Shown here: one piece after another, positions 17,001 through 25,598 of the stretch
Layout of the letters: every line of letters begins with the position of its first letter
How positions within the stretch are numbered: the first letter of the stretch is position 1
Source of the DNA: Deltaproteobacteria bacterium
GTDB taxonomy: Bacteria; Myxococcota_A; Polyangia; Polyangiales; Ga0077539
Length of the DNA stretch: 64,000 nt
Assembly (NCBI GenBank): GCA_016218725.1
Contig: JACRDB010000085.1
Coordinates: forward strand, 62,001-126,000
Reading direction: 5' to 3'
Translations under genes and position numbers: made by a program
The notes under the pieces: generated by a model
What the model saw: the letters and a program-made list of their open reading frames with translations, nothing else
Told to the model about the DNA's origin: nothing
Database searches by the model: none

Positions 17001-19061
17001 GCGCAGACTGCGCTCGCTGGCAGCGCGCGGGACCCGCTGGAGGCGGCCACCGCGTGGTGCCGCGCCGCGGAGGCCGCCAGCGCCCTGGAGGACCGCCCGC
17101 GGGCGCTGGAGGCCTGGCAGCGAGCCACCGCGGCGTCGCCGGGGCACCTCGGGGCCTGGCTGGGCCTCTCCTGGGCGCGGGGCCTCGGGGAGGACGTCCA
17201 GGGCGCCTCGGAGGCCCTGGAGCGCGCGGGCGAGGCCAGCCTCGTGGGCGCCCACGCGGTGGACCTCCTCCTGGCCGCAGCCCGGGGCCACGCCCAGGTG
17301 GGGGCCCGGGAGCGCGCCCTGAGCGCCGCCCGGAGCGTGCTGGCACGGGAGCCTCGCCAGGAGGACGCCCTCGCGCTGGCGACGGAGCTCCTGCAGGCCG
17401 CGGGCGACGCGGGCGGGGAGCTCGGACTCCTCGAAGCGAGGCTGGAGGCCGCCACGGAGAGCGAGCCCGAGGGCTACCTCCCCACGCTCCACGCGCGCTG
17501 CGCGGCGCTGGCCGAGGGCCTCTCGGACGCGGAGAAGGCGCGGCTCCACTGGCGCAACGTGGTGCGCTTCCTCCCGGAGGACGTCGCGGCCCTGAGGGCC
17601 CTGGCGCGGCTGTCCTTCGAGGCCGAGGACTGGACCTCCGCGGCGGACGCCATGATCCGCCTCGCGCGGGTGAGCGCGGAGCCGTCGGAGCGGGCGGAGC
17701 TCTTCTTCGCCCTCGGGGACCTCTACGACCAGCGCATGCCCGACCCCCGGAGGGCCGAGGCGGCCTGGCGCAGGGTGCTCCAGATCCGCCCCGAGGACCG
17801 CAAGACCCTCGGGCGTCTCGCGGACCTCTTCGCCCGCACCGGCGAGGCCCCGCGCGAAGCCGAGGCCCTCGCACACCTCCACACCTTGACCACCGGCGCC
17901 GAGCGCTTGACGCTGGCGCTCCGGCTGGCCAGGGTGCTCGACGAGGGCGGCGGGGACGCGCGACGGGCCGAGGCCACGCTGGAGGCCGCGCGGCGCGAGG
18001 CGCCCACGGACTTGGCGCTCCTCAAGGCCTATGCGCGGCTCTACGAGCGCCAGGGCGAGCCCATGGCGCTCAACATCCTCCTGGACCGGGCCGCCGCCGA
18101 GGTGCGCCGCGCCGTGGACGAGGACCCGCTGGACGGGGCGAGCCTGGAGCTCCTGGCAGAGATCCTCGCCCTCCGCGGCCGCAGGGACGGCGCCAGGGTG
18201 GTCGCCCAGGTGGCCCTGAGCCTCGGGGTGTCCACCCCGGGCCTGGCCTCGCACGGCGCGGTGGTGGGGGCCTCCGCGGCGGCGCTGGAGCCTGGGGCCC
18301 TGGACCTCCTGGCGCCGCCCGTGGTCAGCGGGGCGCTCAGGCAGCTCCTGGGCCTCGGGGCCGAGACCCTGGAGCGCCTCTTCCCGTTTGACCCGCGGCC
18401 CCTGAGGGCGGAGAAGCTCGGCTCCAGGCCGCACCCGCTGCGCGCGGAGATCGACGCGTGGGCAAAGCGCTTGCGGCTCCAGAACCTCGAGGTGCTCCTC
18501 TCCGGCCCTCTGCCGCTGGCGTGCCTGCCCCTCAACTGCACGCCGCCCATGGTGGCCGTGCCCGCCGCGGCGACCCTCACCCCCGCGGGGCGCTTCGCGG
18601 TGGCGCGGGCGATGCTGCTGGTCGCGCTCTCCCTGCCGCTGGCGGTGAGGCTCTCGCCCCGGGAGCTGGCCCTGGGCCTCTCTGGCCTCCTGCGGCAGTT
18701 TGACCCGGTGTACACCATGGAGGGCGTGGACCCGCTCCAGCTCGACGAGATGGCGCGGAGGGTGGCCCGGGCGCTCCCGAGCGAGCGCCGGGACGCGCTG
18801 ATGCCCTTCGCGCTGGAGGTCGCGGCGCTCCGGGGGCTCGACGGGGACGCGATCCAGATGGGGGCCATGGAGCTCGGGGACCGCCTCGGGCTCCTGGCCA
18901 CGGCGGAGCTCTCGGGCGCGCTGGAGGCGCTGGCGCCGAGCGGGATGAGCCCCCAGAAGGCCGTGAGGGACGACGCCATCGTCGGGCGGCTGGTGAGGGT
19001 GGCGCTGAGCGATCGCTTCCTGGAGGCGAGGCACCTGTCCGGCGCGGATCGTGCGACGTAG
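14019..19061 (+). CDS. Giant TPR-like repeat protein with an acidic disordered N-terminus
   Basis: A 1680-residue protein. The GTG at 14019 is chosen because GGAG lies 7 bases before it; an ATG at 13965 has no such site. Residues 1-180 are strongly acidic and Pro-rich, likely disordered. The remainder is an Ala/Leu/Glu-rich helical solenoid of TPR type (for example LGDLYDQRMPDPRRAEAAWRRVLQI and ARLYERQGEPMALNILLDRA). The last 250 residues form a mixed domain resembling the end of the 5231-10033 protein in layout. No signal peptide was seen, so it is probably a cytosolic scaffold. Its end overlaps the start of the PQQ propeller gene by 11 bases. Confidence 0.75.
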   Translation: MTDPKARSEDPQSEETPQPAQESEPALALALDLDTDALEEPGSHEEPREPGPPVPGEPAEAPEGNVPAEVLTLEVEPSEPPESAALEAPEPAGDVEGALGDEALVILGDEPARDPEEPVELSVDAPETAHEATEDAAIELSDEAAMVELSEEAEVVLESSEELVLEVEAPPREPDRGALLAATVTSRTRTQVKHELAADARAEAEARLALIEAEAANAPDQDAAEWLSLGADIAEGVFHDADRADRLVREALSRWPGCLPALQSARRLTLASGALADALDLSDLERDQELSPEERAPAAAFAAELAAAADPTRALPWWEALGTAEPVLSALAGLFVAAPGGDPGTLAEALRVLAEAAPGVVGAAANVTRARLSEGSTQTEVALSAVRSALERDPRDASAWLTMARIGLARAQAPVFRAALAGLRQAGEGGGFAQAAEAVGCALDVITGAAVATEGVDDHGVAGWLLAHALRDASQDPSRQVARSLRAGSGEDPSWQAWTGVGTGSAVARSLRLRTALQGDDPRLAEACGGLFQGPVGASVTSALLAAPGAVSALEVPEGAGPHPRVLAGLLAASQGQLRPAEQGAAPGPFEALEELEIVLRQDRSQAHKMATMAENCRDVLLRSHARFSWAWWSEGDAAVVDASREEASGTADRLRAATLRAFAAAVACGAGLPGAGADARAAAQALPGDPGAAELTALLALRGELPAEAGADALDAMGVAHRDLAGRMASVRASLRRATVNAPAAAEAVWEAWKASDRDAALGVLVLRATAGEPERAVAVLKAQAERAGNAGAAVGLLLAETLSGLGRDAEAVQAIARARGSALGDLALEARAEHMLLRAGMYAEVAERAFDQLREATEDDTRVAAYEKLAELDRRHRGDMASSVLSYQAILELAPGHMPSLRTLERYFLEQARHEELLGLYERLVRHAEDPEDAAAVALEASRLACVLAEGEPTAGREFLRAAEARGALNARLLRALDADARWSGDLPRFLAAQTALAGSARDPLEAATAWCRAAEAASALEDRPRALEAWQRATAASPGHLGAWLGLSWARGLGEDVQGASEALERAGEASLVGAHAVDLLLAAARGHAQVGARERALSAARSVLAREPRQEDALALATELLQAAGDAGGELGLLEARLEAATESEPEGYLPTLHARCAALAEGLSDAEKARLHWRNVVRFLPEDVAALRALARLSFEAEDWTSAADAMIRLARVSAEPSERAELFFALGDLYDQRMPDPRRAEAAWRRVLQIRPEDRKTLGRLADLFARTGEAPREAEALAHLHTLTTGAERLTLALRLARVLDEGGGDARRAEATLEAARREAPTDLALLKAYARLYERQGEPMALNILLDRAAAEVRRAVDEDPLDGASLELLAEILALRGRRDGARVVAQVALSLGVSTPGLASHGAVVGASAAALEPGALDLLAPPVVSGALRQLLGLGAETLERLFPFDPRPLRAEKLGSRPHPLRAEIDAWAKRLRLQNLEVLLSGPLPLACLPLNCTPPMVAVPAAATLTPAGRFAVARAMLLVALSLPLAVRLSPRELALGLSGLLRQFDPVYTMEGVDPLQLDEMARRVARALPSERRDALMPFALEVAALRGLDGDAIQMGAMELGDRLGLLATAELSGALEALAPSGMSPQKAVRDDAIVGRLVRVALSDRFLEARHLSGADRAT

Positions 19062-20169
19062 CCTGGCGTTCTGCGCGCTCCTGGGGGCCCTCGGAGCGCC
19101 CGAGGAGGCGCCCTCGCAGGTCCCCTCGGGGATGTTCGGCGGGGACCCGAGGCACACCGGGAGGGTCTCGCTCCGGGGACCCCACACCGAGCCGTCGGTG
19201 GCGTGGAGGGTGCGCACCCGCCGGAGGGTGTTCGCGTCGCCGGTGGTGACCCGGGAGGGCCTGGTGGTCTTCGGGAGCCTCGACGGGAGCGTGCTCGCGG
19301 TGGACCCTCGGGGCGTCACCCGCTGGGCGTGGACGGCGCCCGGGAGGGTGTTCAGCGCGCCCGCGTGGTGGCGGGACCTGGTGGTGCTCGGCCACGACGC
19401 CCGGGCCTTCGTGGCGCTGGACGCCAGGGGGAGCGTGCGCTGGCAGGTGCCGACCCCCGACGACGCCGACGCGCCGCCCATGGTGGGCCCCGACGGGACG
19501 GTGTACCTGGCCAGCCGGGAGGTGTGCGCGGTGGATCCCTCCAACGGCGCCGTGCGCTGGCGGACCGCCCTCCAGGGCCACGCCTTCGGGGCCCCGGCGC
19601 TGGCACCGGATGGCACCCTTTGGGTGACCGAGCTGGGCGGCGGCCTGGACGCCTTCCGGGCGACGGACGGGACCGCCAGGCCGCGGATCCCGCTCCCTGG
19701 AGCGGTGCATGGTGGGGCCCTGGTGCTCGACGACAACGCCGTCGTGGTGGCCGTCTCCGACGGGCATGTGCGGTGCTTCAACGCCGACGGGAGCCCCCGC
19801 TGGGACAGCGCGCTGGAGGGCTCCGGGCGCTCCCTCGGGAGCCGCGGGACGCCGGCCCTGACGCGCGAGGGCCTGGTGGTGCTGGGCGGCGAGGACGGCG
19901 CGGTGTACGGGCTCCGCGCGGCCGACGGCCAGCGGGTGTTCCGCACGCAGACCTTCGGGCCCGTGCGCTCCAGCGTGCGCGTGGACGCCGACGGCTGGCT
20001 CTTCGTCGGGTCCGAGGACGACCGGGTGTACGGCCTGCGCCCCGACGGGAGCGTCGGCTGGAGCGTGTCCGTCGGCGCGGACGTAGACACGAGCCCCGCG
20101 ATCCTCCCGAACGGCTCGCTGGTGGTCGGCGCCGATGACGGGGCCCTGCACTGCCTCCAGGCGCCTTGA
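19051..20169 (+). CDS. PQQ/BamB-like beta-propeller protein, exported
   Basis: A 372-residue protein with a signal peptide (RRSLAFCALLGALGAP), then repeated propeller blades: GSLDGSVLAVDPRGVTRWAW, GDGTVYLAS-like units, GGEDGAVYGLRAADGQRVF and GSEDDRVYGLRPDGSVGWS. These are PQQ-type blades as in BamB, the outer-membrane assembly scaffold. It starts at a GTG inside the end of the giant repeat gene, so translation is probably coupled. It could be BamB-like or a generic propeller scaffold; no quinoprotein catalytic residues could be assigned. Confidence 0.8.
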   Translation: MRRSLAFCALLGALGAPEEAPSQVPSGMFGGDPRHTGRVSLRGPHTEPSVAWRVRTRRRVFASPVVTREGLVVFGSLDGSVLAVDPRGVTRWAWTAPGRVFSAPAWWRDLVVLGHDARAFVALDARGSVRWQVPTPDDADAPPMVGPDGTVYLASREVCAVDPSNGAVRWRTALQGHAFGAPALAPDGTLWVTELGGGLDAFRATDGTARPRIPLPGAVHGGALVLDDNAVVVAVSDGHVRCFNADGSPRWDSALEGSGRSLGSRGTPALTREGLVVLGGEDGAVYGLRAADGQRVFRTQTFGPVRSSVRVDADGWLFVGSEDDRVYGLRPDGSVGWSVSVGADVDTSPAILPNGSLVVGADDGALHCLQAP

Positions 20170-20205
20170 CGGGGGGCGCCCCACGGCCCACCTTCCGCCC
20201 CCCCG

Positions 20206-22410
20206 ATGAGCCGTAGAGCCCCCGATGACGCGACCATCCTGGCGACGCTGCGCAGCGGCCCGCCGAGGGCCCTCCACGTCTCGGAGCTGGCCTCCGTGCT
20301 GGAGGTGCCCTTCTCGGGCCTGAGGGACCTGCACGAGGCCCTCGGGGCCCTGGTGGCGCGCGGGCTCCTGTCGGCGCTGCCCGGGCAGCGCTTCCGCCTG
20401 CCGCGCACCCGCGGGGCCCGGGTGGAAGGGCGCTTCGCCCAGCACCCCAAGGGCTTCGCCTTCGTGGCCGCGAGCGACGGCGGGGACGACGTTTACATCG
20501 CCCCCGGCGCCGTGCAGGGCGCCATGCACGGGGACCTCGTGGCCTGTGAAGCCGTCCCCGGCCCTCGGGGCCGCGAGGGCGTGGTGCTGGAGGTCGTCAC
20601 CCGCCGCGCTCCGCGGATCCCCGGGACCCTCCGGGTGAAGCCCCTGGGCGCGATCGTCGAGCCCGACGACCCGAGGCTCCGAGGACCCGTACAGGTCACC
20701 TCCGTGGGGACCGCCCACGACGGAGACGCCGTCGTGTGCGAGGTGGACGCGTGGCCCTCGCGGCCCGGAGAGGCCCCGACGGGGCACGTCAACGAGGCCC
20801 TGGGCACCCCCGGAGAGCTGTCGGTGGAGGTGCGCAAGGTGCTCCTGCGCGAGGCCGTGGACGAGCGCTTCGACGACGCCGTCGAGGCCGAGGCCCGCGC
20901 CTACGGCGACCGGGTCCCCGAGGAGGCCCTGGCGGCCCGCGAAGACCTCCGGGCGATCCCCTTCGTCACCATCGACCCGGAGGACGCCCGGGACCACGAC
21001 GACGCCATCCATGTCGCTCCCCTCGAAGGCGGAGGCTGGACCGTCCGGGTGGCCATCGCCGACGTGTCGTATTATGTACGTCCAGGTACGCAACTGGACC
21101 GTGCCGCGCTCCAGCGCGGGACGAGCCTGTACCTCCCTGACCGTGCGGTGCCGATGCTACCGGCGGCGCTGTCGGGGCACCTGGCCTCGCTGGTGGAGGG
21201 CGAGGATCGGCTGGTGCTGGGCGTCGAGGCGACGCTCACGGACGACGGCGAGGTGCGCTCGTCGCGGCTCTTCGAGGCCGTGCTGCGCTGCGCCGCCGGG
21301 CTGACGTACCCGCAGGTGGCGGCGGCGCTCGGCTGGACCCATGGAGACGGGGCCCCGGCGGTGACCGACGCGGTGCGCGCGCTCCTCGCGGACACCGCGG
21401 CCTGCGCTGCGAAGCTGCGGCAGGGCAGAGTGCGCCGCGGGGCTCTGGACCTGGACCTCCCGGAGGGCCGGGTGCGCTTCGGGGACGACGGGGAGACGCC
21501 CGAGGACGTGGTGCAGTCCCGCGCGGACCCAGGGCTCAAGAGGGCCTACCAGCTCGTCGAGGAGCTGATGCTTCTGGCCAACGAGGTGGTGGCCCGAGCC
21601 TGCGTGGCAGCGGACGCCCCGGCCATCTTCCGGGTGCACGGGTCGCCCGATGAAGAGCACCTGTCGCGCTTCGCGGCGGTGGCCCAGGCCTACGGCCACA
21701 AGGTGGACATCGAGGTCGGCCGCGCGCCGAAGAAGCTGTCGGCCCTCCTGCGGAGGGTGCAGGGCGAGCCCGAGGGGAGGGTGCTCGCGATGCTGCTCCT
21801 CAGGAGCCTCCCTCAGGCGCGCTATGCCACGGTAAACACAGGACATTTTGGCCTTGCCTCGGAGGCCTACCTGCACTTCACCTCACCGATCCGGCGGTAC
21901 CCCGACCTGGTGGTGCACCGGGTGGTGAGGGCCCTCTTGCGCGGGGAGCACATCGCGCGGGACGAGGCCTCGCGGGACGCCATGACGCGCGCTGCGGCGG
22001 AGTCTTCGAGGTTGGAGCGACGCGCCATGGAGGTCGAGCGGGAGGTGCTGGACCTCTACCGCTGCGTGGTGGCGAGGGAGCACCTGGGCGAGGTGCGCAG
22101 CGCGACGGTGACGGGCGTCACGACGGCGGGGCCCTTCGTCGACGTGGACAATCCCTTCTGCTCGGGGCTGGTGAAGGTGGACGGCGTGCCGCCGGACGCC
22201 TGGGAGCTGGACGAGCTGGGGATCCGGGTGAGGGTGCCAGGCACGAACCTGCGGTACATGCTCGGCGAGGTGAAGCTGGTGACGCTCTCCGAGGTGTCCG
22301 TGCAGCGCCGTGCGATCACCTTCAAGCCCGCGGAGCCGCTGGACGACAAGTCCCTCCGGAAGGTGGCCCGCAAGGCCGAGGAGCGCACCCGCGGCCGGAG
22401 GCGGAAGTGA
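20206..22410 (+). CDS. rnr: Ribonuclease R (RNB-family 3'-5' exoribonuclease)
   Basis: A 734-residue exoribonuclease that degrades structured RNA from the 3' end. It has an N-terminal winged-helix-like region (ILATLRSGPPRALHVSELASVLEV), cold-shock-like OB folds, and then the RNB catalytic core. The signature DPEDARDHDDAIHV near residue 255 holds the metal-binding aspartates, followed by VAIADVSYYV and the later FTSPIRRYPDLVVHR. A C-terminal S1 domain is followed by a basic tail (ARKAEERTRGRRRK). The length fits the family. Its stop overlaps the next start (GTGA at 22407). Confidence 0.95.
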   Translation: MSRRAPDDATILATLRSGPPRALHVSELASVLEVPFSGLRDLHEALGALVARGLLSALPGQRFRLPRTRGARVEGRFAQHPKGFAFVAASDGGDDVYIAPGAVQGAMHGDLVACEAVPGPRGREGVVLEVVTRRAPRIPGTLRVKPLGAIVEPDDPRLRGPVQVTSVGTAHDGDAVVCEVDAWPSRPGEAPTGHVNEALGTPGELSVEVRKVLLREAVDERFDDAVEAEARAYGDRVPEEALAAREDLRAIPFVTIDPEDARDHDDAIHVAPLEGGGWTVRVAIADVSYYVRPGTQLDRAALQRGTSLYLPDRAVPMLPAALSGHLASLVEGEDRLVLGVEATLTDDGEVRSSRLFEAVLRCAAGLTYPQVAAALGWTHGDGAPAVTDAVRALLADTAACAAKLRQGRVRRGALDLDLPEGRVRFGDDGETPEDVVQSRADPGLKRAYQLVEELMLLANEVVARACVAADAPAIFRVHGSPDEEHLSRFAAVAQAYGHKVDIEVGRAPKKLSALLRRVQGEPEGRVLAMLLLRSLPQARYATVNTGHFGLASEAYLHFTSPIRRYPDLVVHRVVRALLRGEHIARDEASRDAMTRAAAESSRLERRAMEVEREVLDLYRCVVAREHLGEVRSATVTGVTTAGPFVDVDNPFCSGLVKVDGVPPDAWELDELGIRVRVPGTNLRYMLGEVKLVTLSEVSVQRRAITFKPAEPLDDKSLRKVARKAEERTRGRRRK

Positions 22411-24248
22411 CGGGGCTCCGGGCGTGGGCCGTGGTGGCCCTCCTGGGCTTCTGCCGCCGCGAGCCTCCGCCCGTGGGGTTCCCTTCGGACACGACCAGGC
22501 CGCCCCCGCCGGACGCCCGGAGGGACGTGACCGTGGACGCCCCGGCGCCCTTCGTGGCGGTGGACGGCCTGGCGGTGCCCGGGGACGGCACCCGGTTGGC
22601 GCTCCCAGGAGGCGCCGTGGCCCAGGCCCCCGAGGGCGAGCGCTTCGGGCTCTGGCTGCCCGCGGACCTGGACCGCGACGGCCAGATGAACGACGCCCTC
22701 GCCACCAGGGTGGACGCCCAGGGGCAGACCGTCGGCCTCTGGGCGCTGCGCGCCGCGGCCTCGGGCGCCACGAGGGTGGCCGTGCCGGACGCCGAGCCCG
22801 GCGACCGGACCTGCGCGGAGGGGGCGCTACGTCGGACCTCGCCGCGCGGCGTGGTGCTGTCCTGGAGCTGCGCGCGCACGGGGCACCGGGAGTGCGCGCT
22901 GGTCGGCGAGGACGCAGCCCCGGGGCCAAGGTTTCGCGCGGCGCTGGTGCCCCCGGTGCCCGCCGGGACCTCCCTCGCGCTGCACCTGGAGGCCCTGGAC
23001 GAAGACGGCGACGGCCAGGACGACGCGGTGGTTACGGTCACCGCCGCGAGCGCACGCCCCGGCGCCGCGCCAAGGGCCCGGGCCCGAGCCCTGTACCTTC
23101 GCCGCGGGGGGGTCTTCGCGAGGGACCTCTCGGAGCCCGAGGGGTCCCTCACCGCCCTGGTGCGCGCGCTGCGCGAGGCCGGCTCCCGGCGCCGTGGGGT
23201 CTCCGGGGTCCTGGCGCTCTCGGAGGACCTCCAGCGGTTGAGGCGCGCGCTCTGCGCCGAGGCCGGGGCGCCGCAGGTGCTCGTAAACGGCGCCCCAGGC
23301 GTCCCTTGCGGCGCTGGTGCCTTCGCGGGAGCGCCCGACGCCATGGCGCGGGCCTTGCTTTCGGCGGGCGAGTACCCCGCCGTGGCCGCGCTCCTGCGGC
23401 GCGAGAGCGCCGGGGACTTCGGGCCCGTGACGGGCGAGCGGGTGGCCTCGGAGCTCCGGCGCGCAGCGGCGCCGGAGAGGGGCGTGACGGCGCAGGCCGG
23501 ACCCTTTGTCGGAGGCGACCCCGGGCAGCTCCCGGCGGTTCGGATCGGAGTCCTCTCGCTGGAGGCTCCGACGGCGCCAGGGGGCGTGAGGCTCCGGGGC
23601 CCGGTGTCCGGGAGGGTGGACCTCGCGACCATGGTGTTCACCGGGAGCGACGGCCGCGCCGACGAGGTGCTCCCTCGCGCGCTGAGCGGAGACCGCGTCC
23701 TGGTGGGCTTCGCGGAGGGGTGCGACGGCGAGGGGCTGGTGCAGTGCAACGACGTCGCCGCGTGCGCTCAGGCCCTGCAGCCCGGAACCGCGCTCCTGCC
23801 GGTGGGCGCGTCGCGGGTGCTCCTCTCGACGCTCACCTCGGACGCGCTGGCCGCACGATGTCGGAGCGACGGAGCGGCCGTCGCGGTGCGTGCGGAGGCT
23901 TCGCTGCGGGTGCTCGGCCTCGGTGCCGATGGGCTCCTGGTGGCCTGGAGGGGGCTCCTGTATCGGGCTCGTCCCAACGAGGAGCCGAGGCTCCTCGGGC
24001 CCGGGGAGGCACTTGGGGGGCCCTATCCCGCGGGCGGAGGCGTGAGCGAAAACGGCGCCTGCGCCGTGCTCTCCACCCCAGAGGGGGTCTGGCTGCGGGA
24101 GCGCGGAGGGTGGAGGCTCCTGGCGCCACCAGAGCTCGCCGGACGCTACGGCCAGCTCACGGACCTCACGGTGAGCGACGATGGCCGCGCGGTGGTCGGG
24201 CTCCTCGGGACGCAGCTCTGGGTGCTGCGACGCGCCCCGCGGCGGTGA
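22407..24248 (+). CDS. Secreted protein of unknown function, possible lipoprotein
   Basis: A 613-residue protein starting at a GTG that overlaps the rnr stop. The N-terminus is a hydrophobic signal segment ending near LLGFC, followed by a Pro/Asp-rich linker. The mature part has Asp-rich turns (PADLDRDGQMNDALA, LDEDGDGQDDAVVTV) like those of VCBS or integrin-type propellers, then strand-rich units to the end. No catalytic motif was recognised. The lipobox is poor (Phe before Cys), so export is more certain than lipidation. Confidence 0.6.
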   Translation: MTGLRAWAVVALLGFCRREPPPVGFPSDTTRPPPPDARRDVTVDAPAPFVAVDGLAVPGDGTRLALPGGAVAQAPEGERFGLWLPADLDRDGQMNDALATRVDAQGQTVGLWALRAAASGATRVAVPDAEPGDRTCAEGALRRTSPRGVVLSWSCARTGHRECALVGEDAAPGPRFRAALVPPVPAGTSLALHLEALDEDGDGQDDAVVTVTAASARPGAAPRARARALYLRRGGVFARDLSEPEGSLTALVRALREAGSRRRGVSGVLALSEDLQRLRRALCAEAGAPQVLVNGAPGVPCGAGAFAGAPDAMARALLSAGEYPAVAALLRRESAGDFGPVTGERVASELRRAAAPERGVTAQAGPFVGGDPGQLPAVRIGVLSLEAPTAPGGVRLRGPVSGRVDLATMVFTGSDGRADEVLPRALSGDRVLVGFAEGCDGEGLVQCNDVAACAQALQPGTALLPVGASRVLLSTLTSDALAARCRSDGAAVAVRAEASLRVLGLGADGLLVAWRGLLYRARPNEEPRLLGPGEALGGPYPAGGGVSENGACAVLSTPEGVWLRERGGWRLLAPPELAGRYGQLTDLTVSDDGRAVVGLLGTQLWVLRRAPRR

Positions 24249-24331
24249 GGGGCCCCCTTGGCATTCCCGAGGGCCCTTTGACAGCGGGGGGCTTTGCCCA
24301 CAGTGTGGGCTTGTGGCAGGAGGTCCCTAGG

Positions 24332-25573
24332 ATGCGTCCGTGGCTCATCGGGTCGGTGTGCGGTCTGCTCCTGGCCTGCTCGGCAGACGAGGGCGGTGAC
24401 GTCATCGCGCCGACGACACCAGACGCAGGGACGCTGGACTCGGGCGCTCCGCGTGACACCGGGGTGCTTCCGGACCGAGGGACTCCGCCCGTGGACACAG
24501 GCACGCCCACCACGGACAGCGGCACCTCCGACGGTCCCACCACGGACGGGACGCCTCCGGGCGACGGCGCCGGCGGTCGGGAGGTATGCAACAACGGCCT
24601 GGACGACAATGGCAACGGCATGGTGGACGAGGGCTGCCCGTGCAGCCCGGGCACGGACCAGCGGTGCTACCCGGGGCCCGCGGCGGAGGTGGGCGTGGGG
24701 CCCTGCGCCTACGGCCGCCAGGGCTGCGACGGCACGGGGGAGTTCGGCACCTGGACCGAGTGTGTGGGGGCCGTGACCGCGCAGCCCGAGGTCTGCGGCG
24801 ATGGCATCGACCAGGACTGCAACGGCCGCCCGGACGACGGCCCTCGGTGTCGCTGCATGCCCGGCACCATGGAGCGGTGCTACACGGGCCCGGCGGGCAC
24901 CGCGGGCCGGGGGATCTGCCGCGAGGGCATGCGCGCATGCGACCCCACGGGCACCATGTTCGGCACCTGCCTGGACGAGGTGCTCCCGCGCATGGAAATC
25001 TGCTCGAACCGCATTGACGATGACTGCGACGGCGTGGTGGACAACGGGGCCATGTGCGCGTGCCCCCCGGGGATGACCCGGGAGTGCTACCCCGGGCCTC
25101 GGGAGGAGATCGGCCGGGGCCTCTGCCGCGCGGGGCGGCAGATCTGCAACGCCGGGGGCACCATGTGGGGCGCCTGCACCGGCGCCGTGGGGCCCATGAC
25201 CGAGGTCTGCGGCAACGGCCTGGACGACGACTGCGACGGCTCCCCGGACGACGGGTGCCCGCCGATGAGGGTGTGCAACGTGCCCGTGATGCTCGATGGG
25301 GACTGCGTCACCACGCGCTGTCCGGCGGACTGTCCGTACCCCGTCGGGTGCATGATCACCATGGCCGGAGGAGACTCCCGGGGCTGCGTGGCGAGCCGCC
25401 CGGACAACCCGGTGGTGTATTTTCAAGAGGGCGACGTGTGCGGCGCCGGGAGGGTCACCGGCACCCTGCGGTGCAGCAACGTGAGGGGCACCGGGCTCAA
25501 CGCCACAAACTGCCCGATCAACAAGCCCACGCGCTACTACCCCATGGACCGCTCGGGCTGCCCCAGGACCTGA
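24332..25573 (+). CDS. Lipoprotein with four MopE-type Asp/Cys repeats
   Basis: A 413-residue protein with a strong ribosome binding site (AGGAGGT) before the ATG. The lipobox is GLLLAC, followed by a Thr/Asp/Gly/Pro linker of about 70 residues typical of myxobacterial surface proteins. Four copies of the MopE-like motif follow, each with the pattern EVCxNGxDDxxxGxxDxG: EVCNNGLDDNGNGMVDEG, EVCGDGIDQDCNGRPDDG, EICSNRIDDDCDGVVDN and EVCGNGLDDDCDGSPDDG. These alternate with a Cys-rich unit (CYPGPAAEVGVGPCAYGRQGC and relatives). The motif is thought to bind a divalent metal. It is probably exposed on the outer membrane; its biological role is unknown. Confidence 0.8.
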   Translation: MRPWLIGSVCGLLLACSADEGGDVIAPTTPDAGTLDSGAPRDTGVLPDRGTPPVDTGTPTTDSGTSDGPTTDGTPPGDGAGGREVCNNGLDDNGNGMVDEGCPCSPGTDQRCYPGPAAEVGVGPCAYGRQGCDGTGEFGTWTECVGAVTAQPEVCGDGIDQDCNGRPDDGPRCRCMPGTMERCYTGPAGTAGRGICREGMRACDPTGTMFGTCLDEVLPRMEICSNRIDDDCDGVVDNGAMCACPPGMTRECYPGPREEIGRGLCRAGRQICNAGGTMWGACTGAVGPMTEVCGNGLDDDCDGSPDDGCPPMRVCNVPVMLDGDCVTTRCPADCPYPVGCMITMAGGDSRGCVASRPDNPVVYFQEGDVCGAGRVTGTLRCSNVRGTGLNATNCPINKPTRYYPMDRSGCPRT

Positions 25574-25598
25574 CAGGGCCTCCTCCCCTCTCCGTGCG

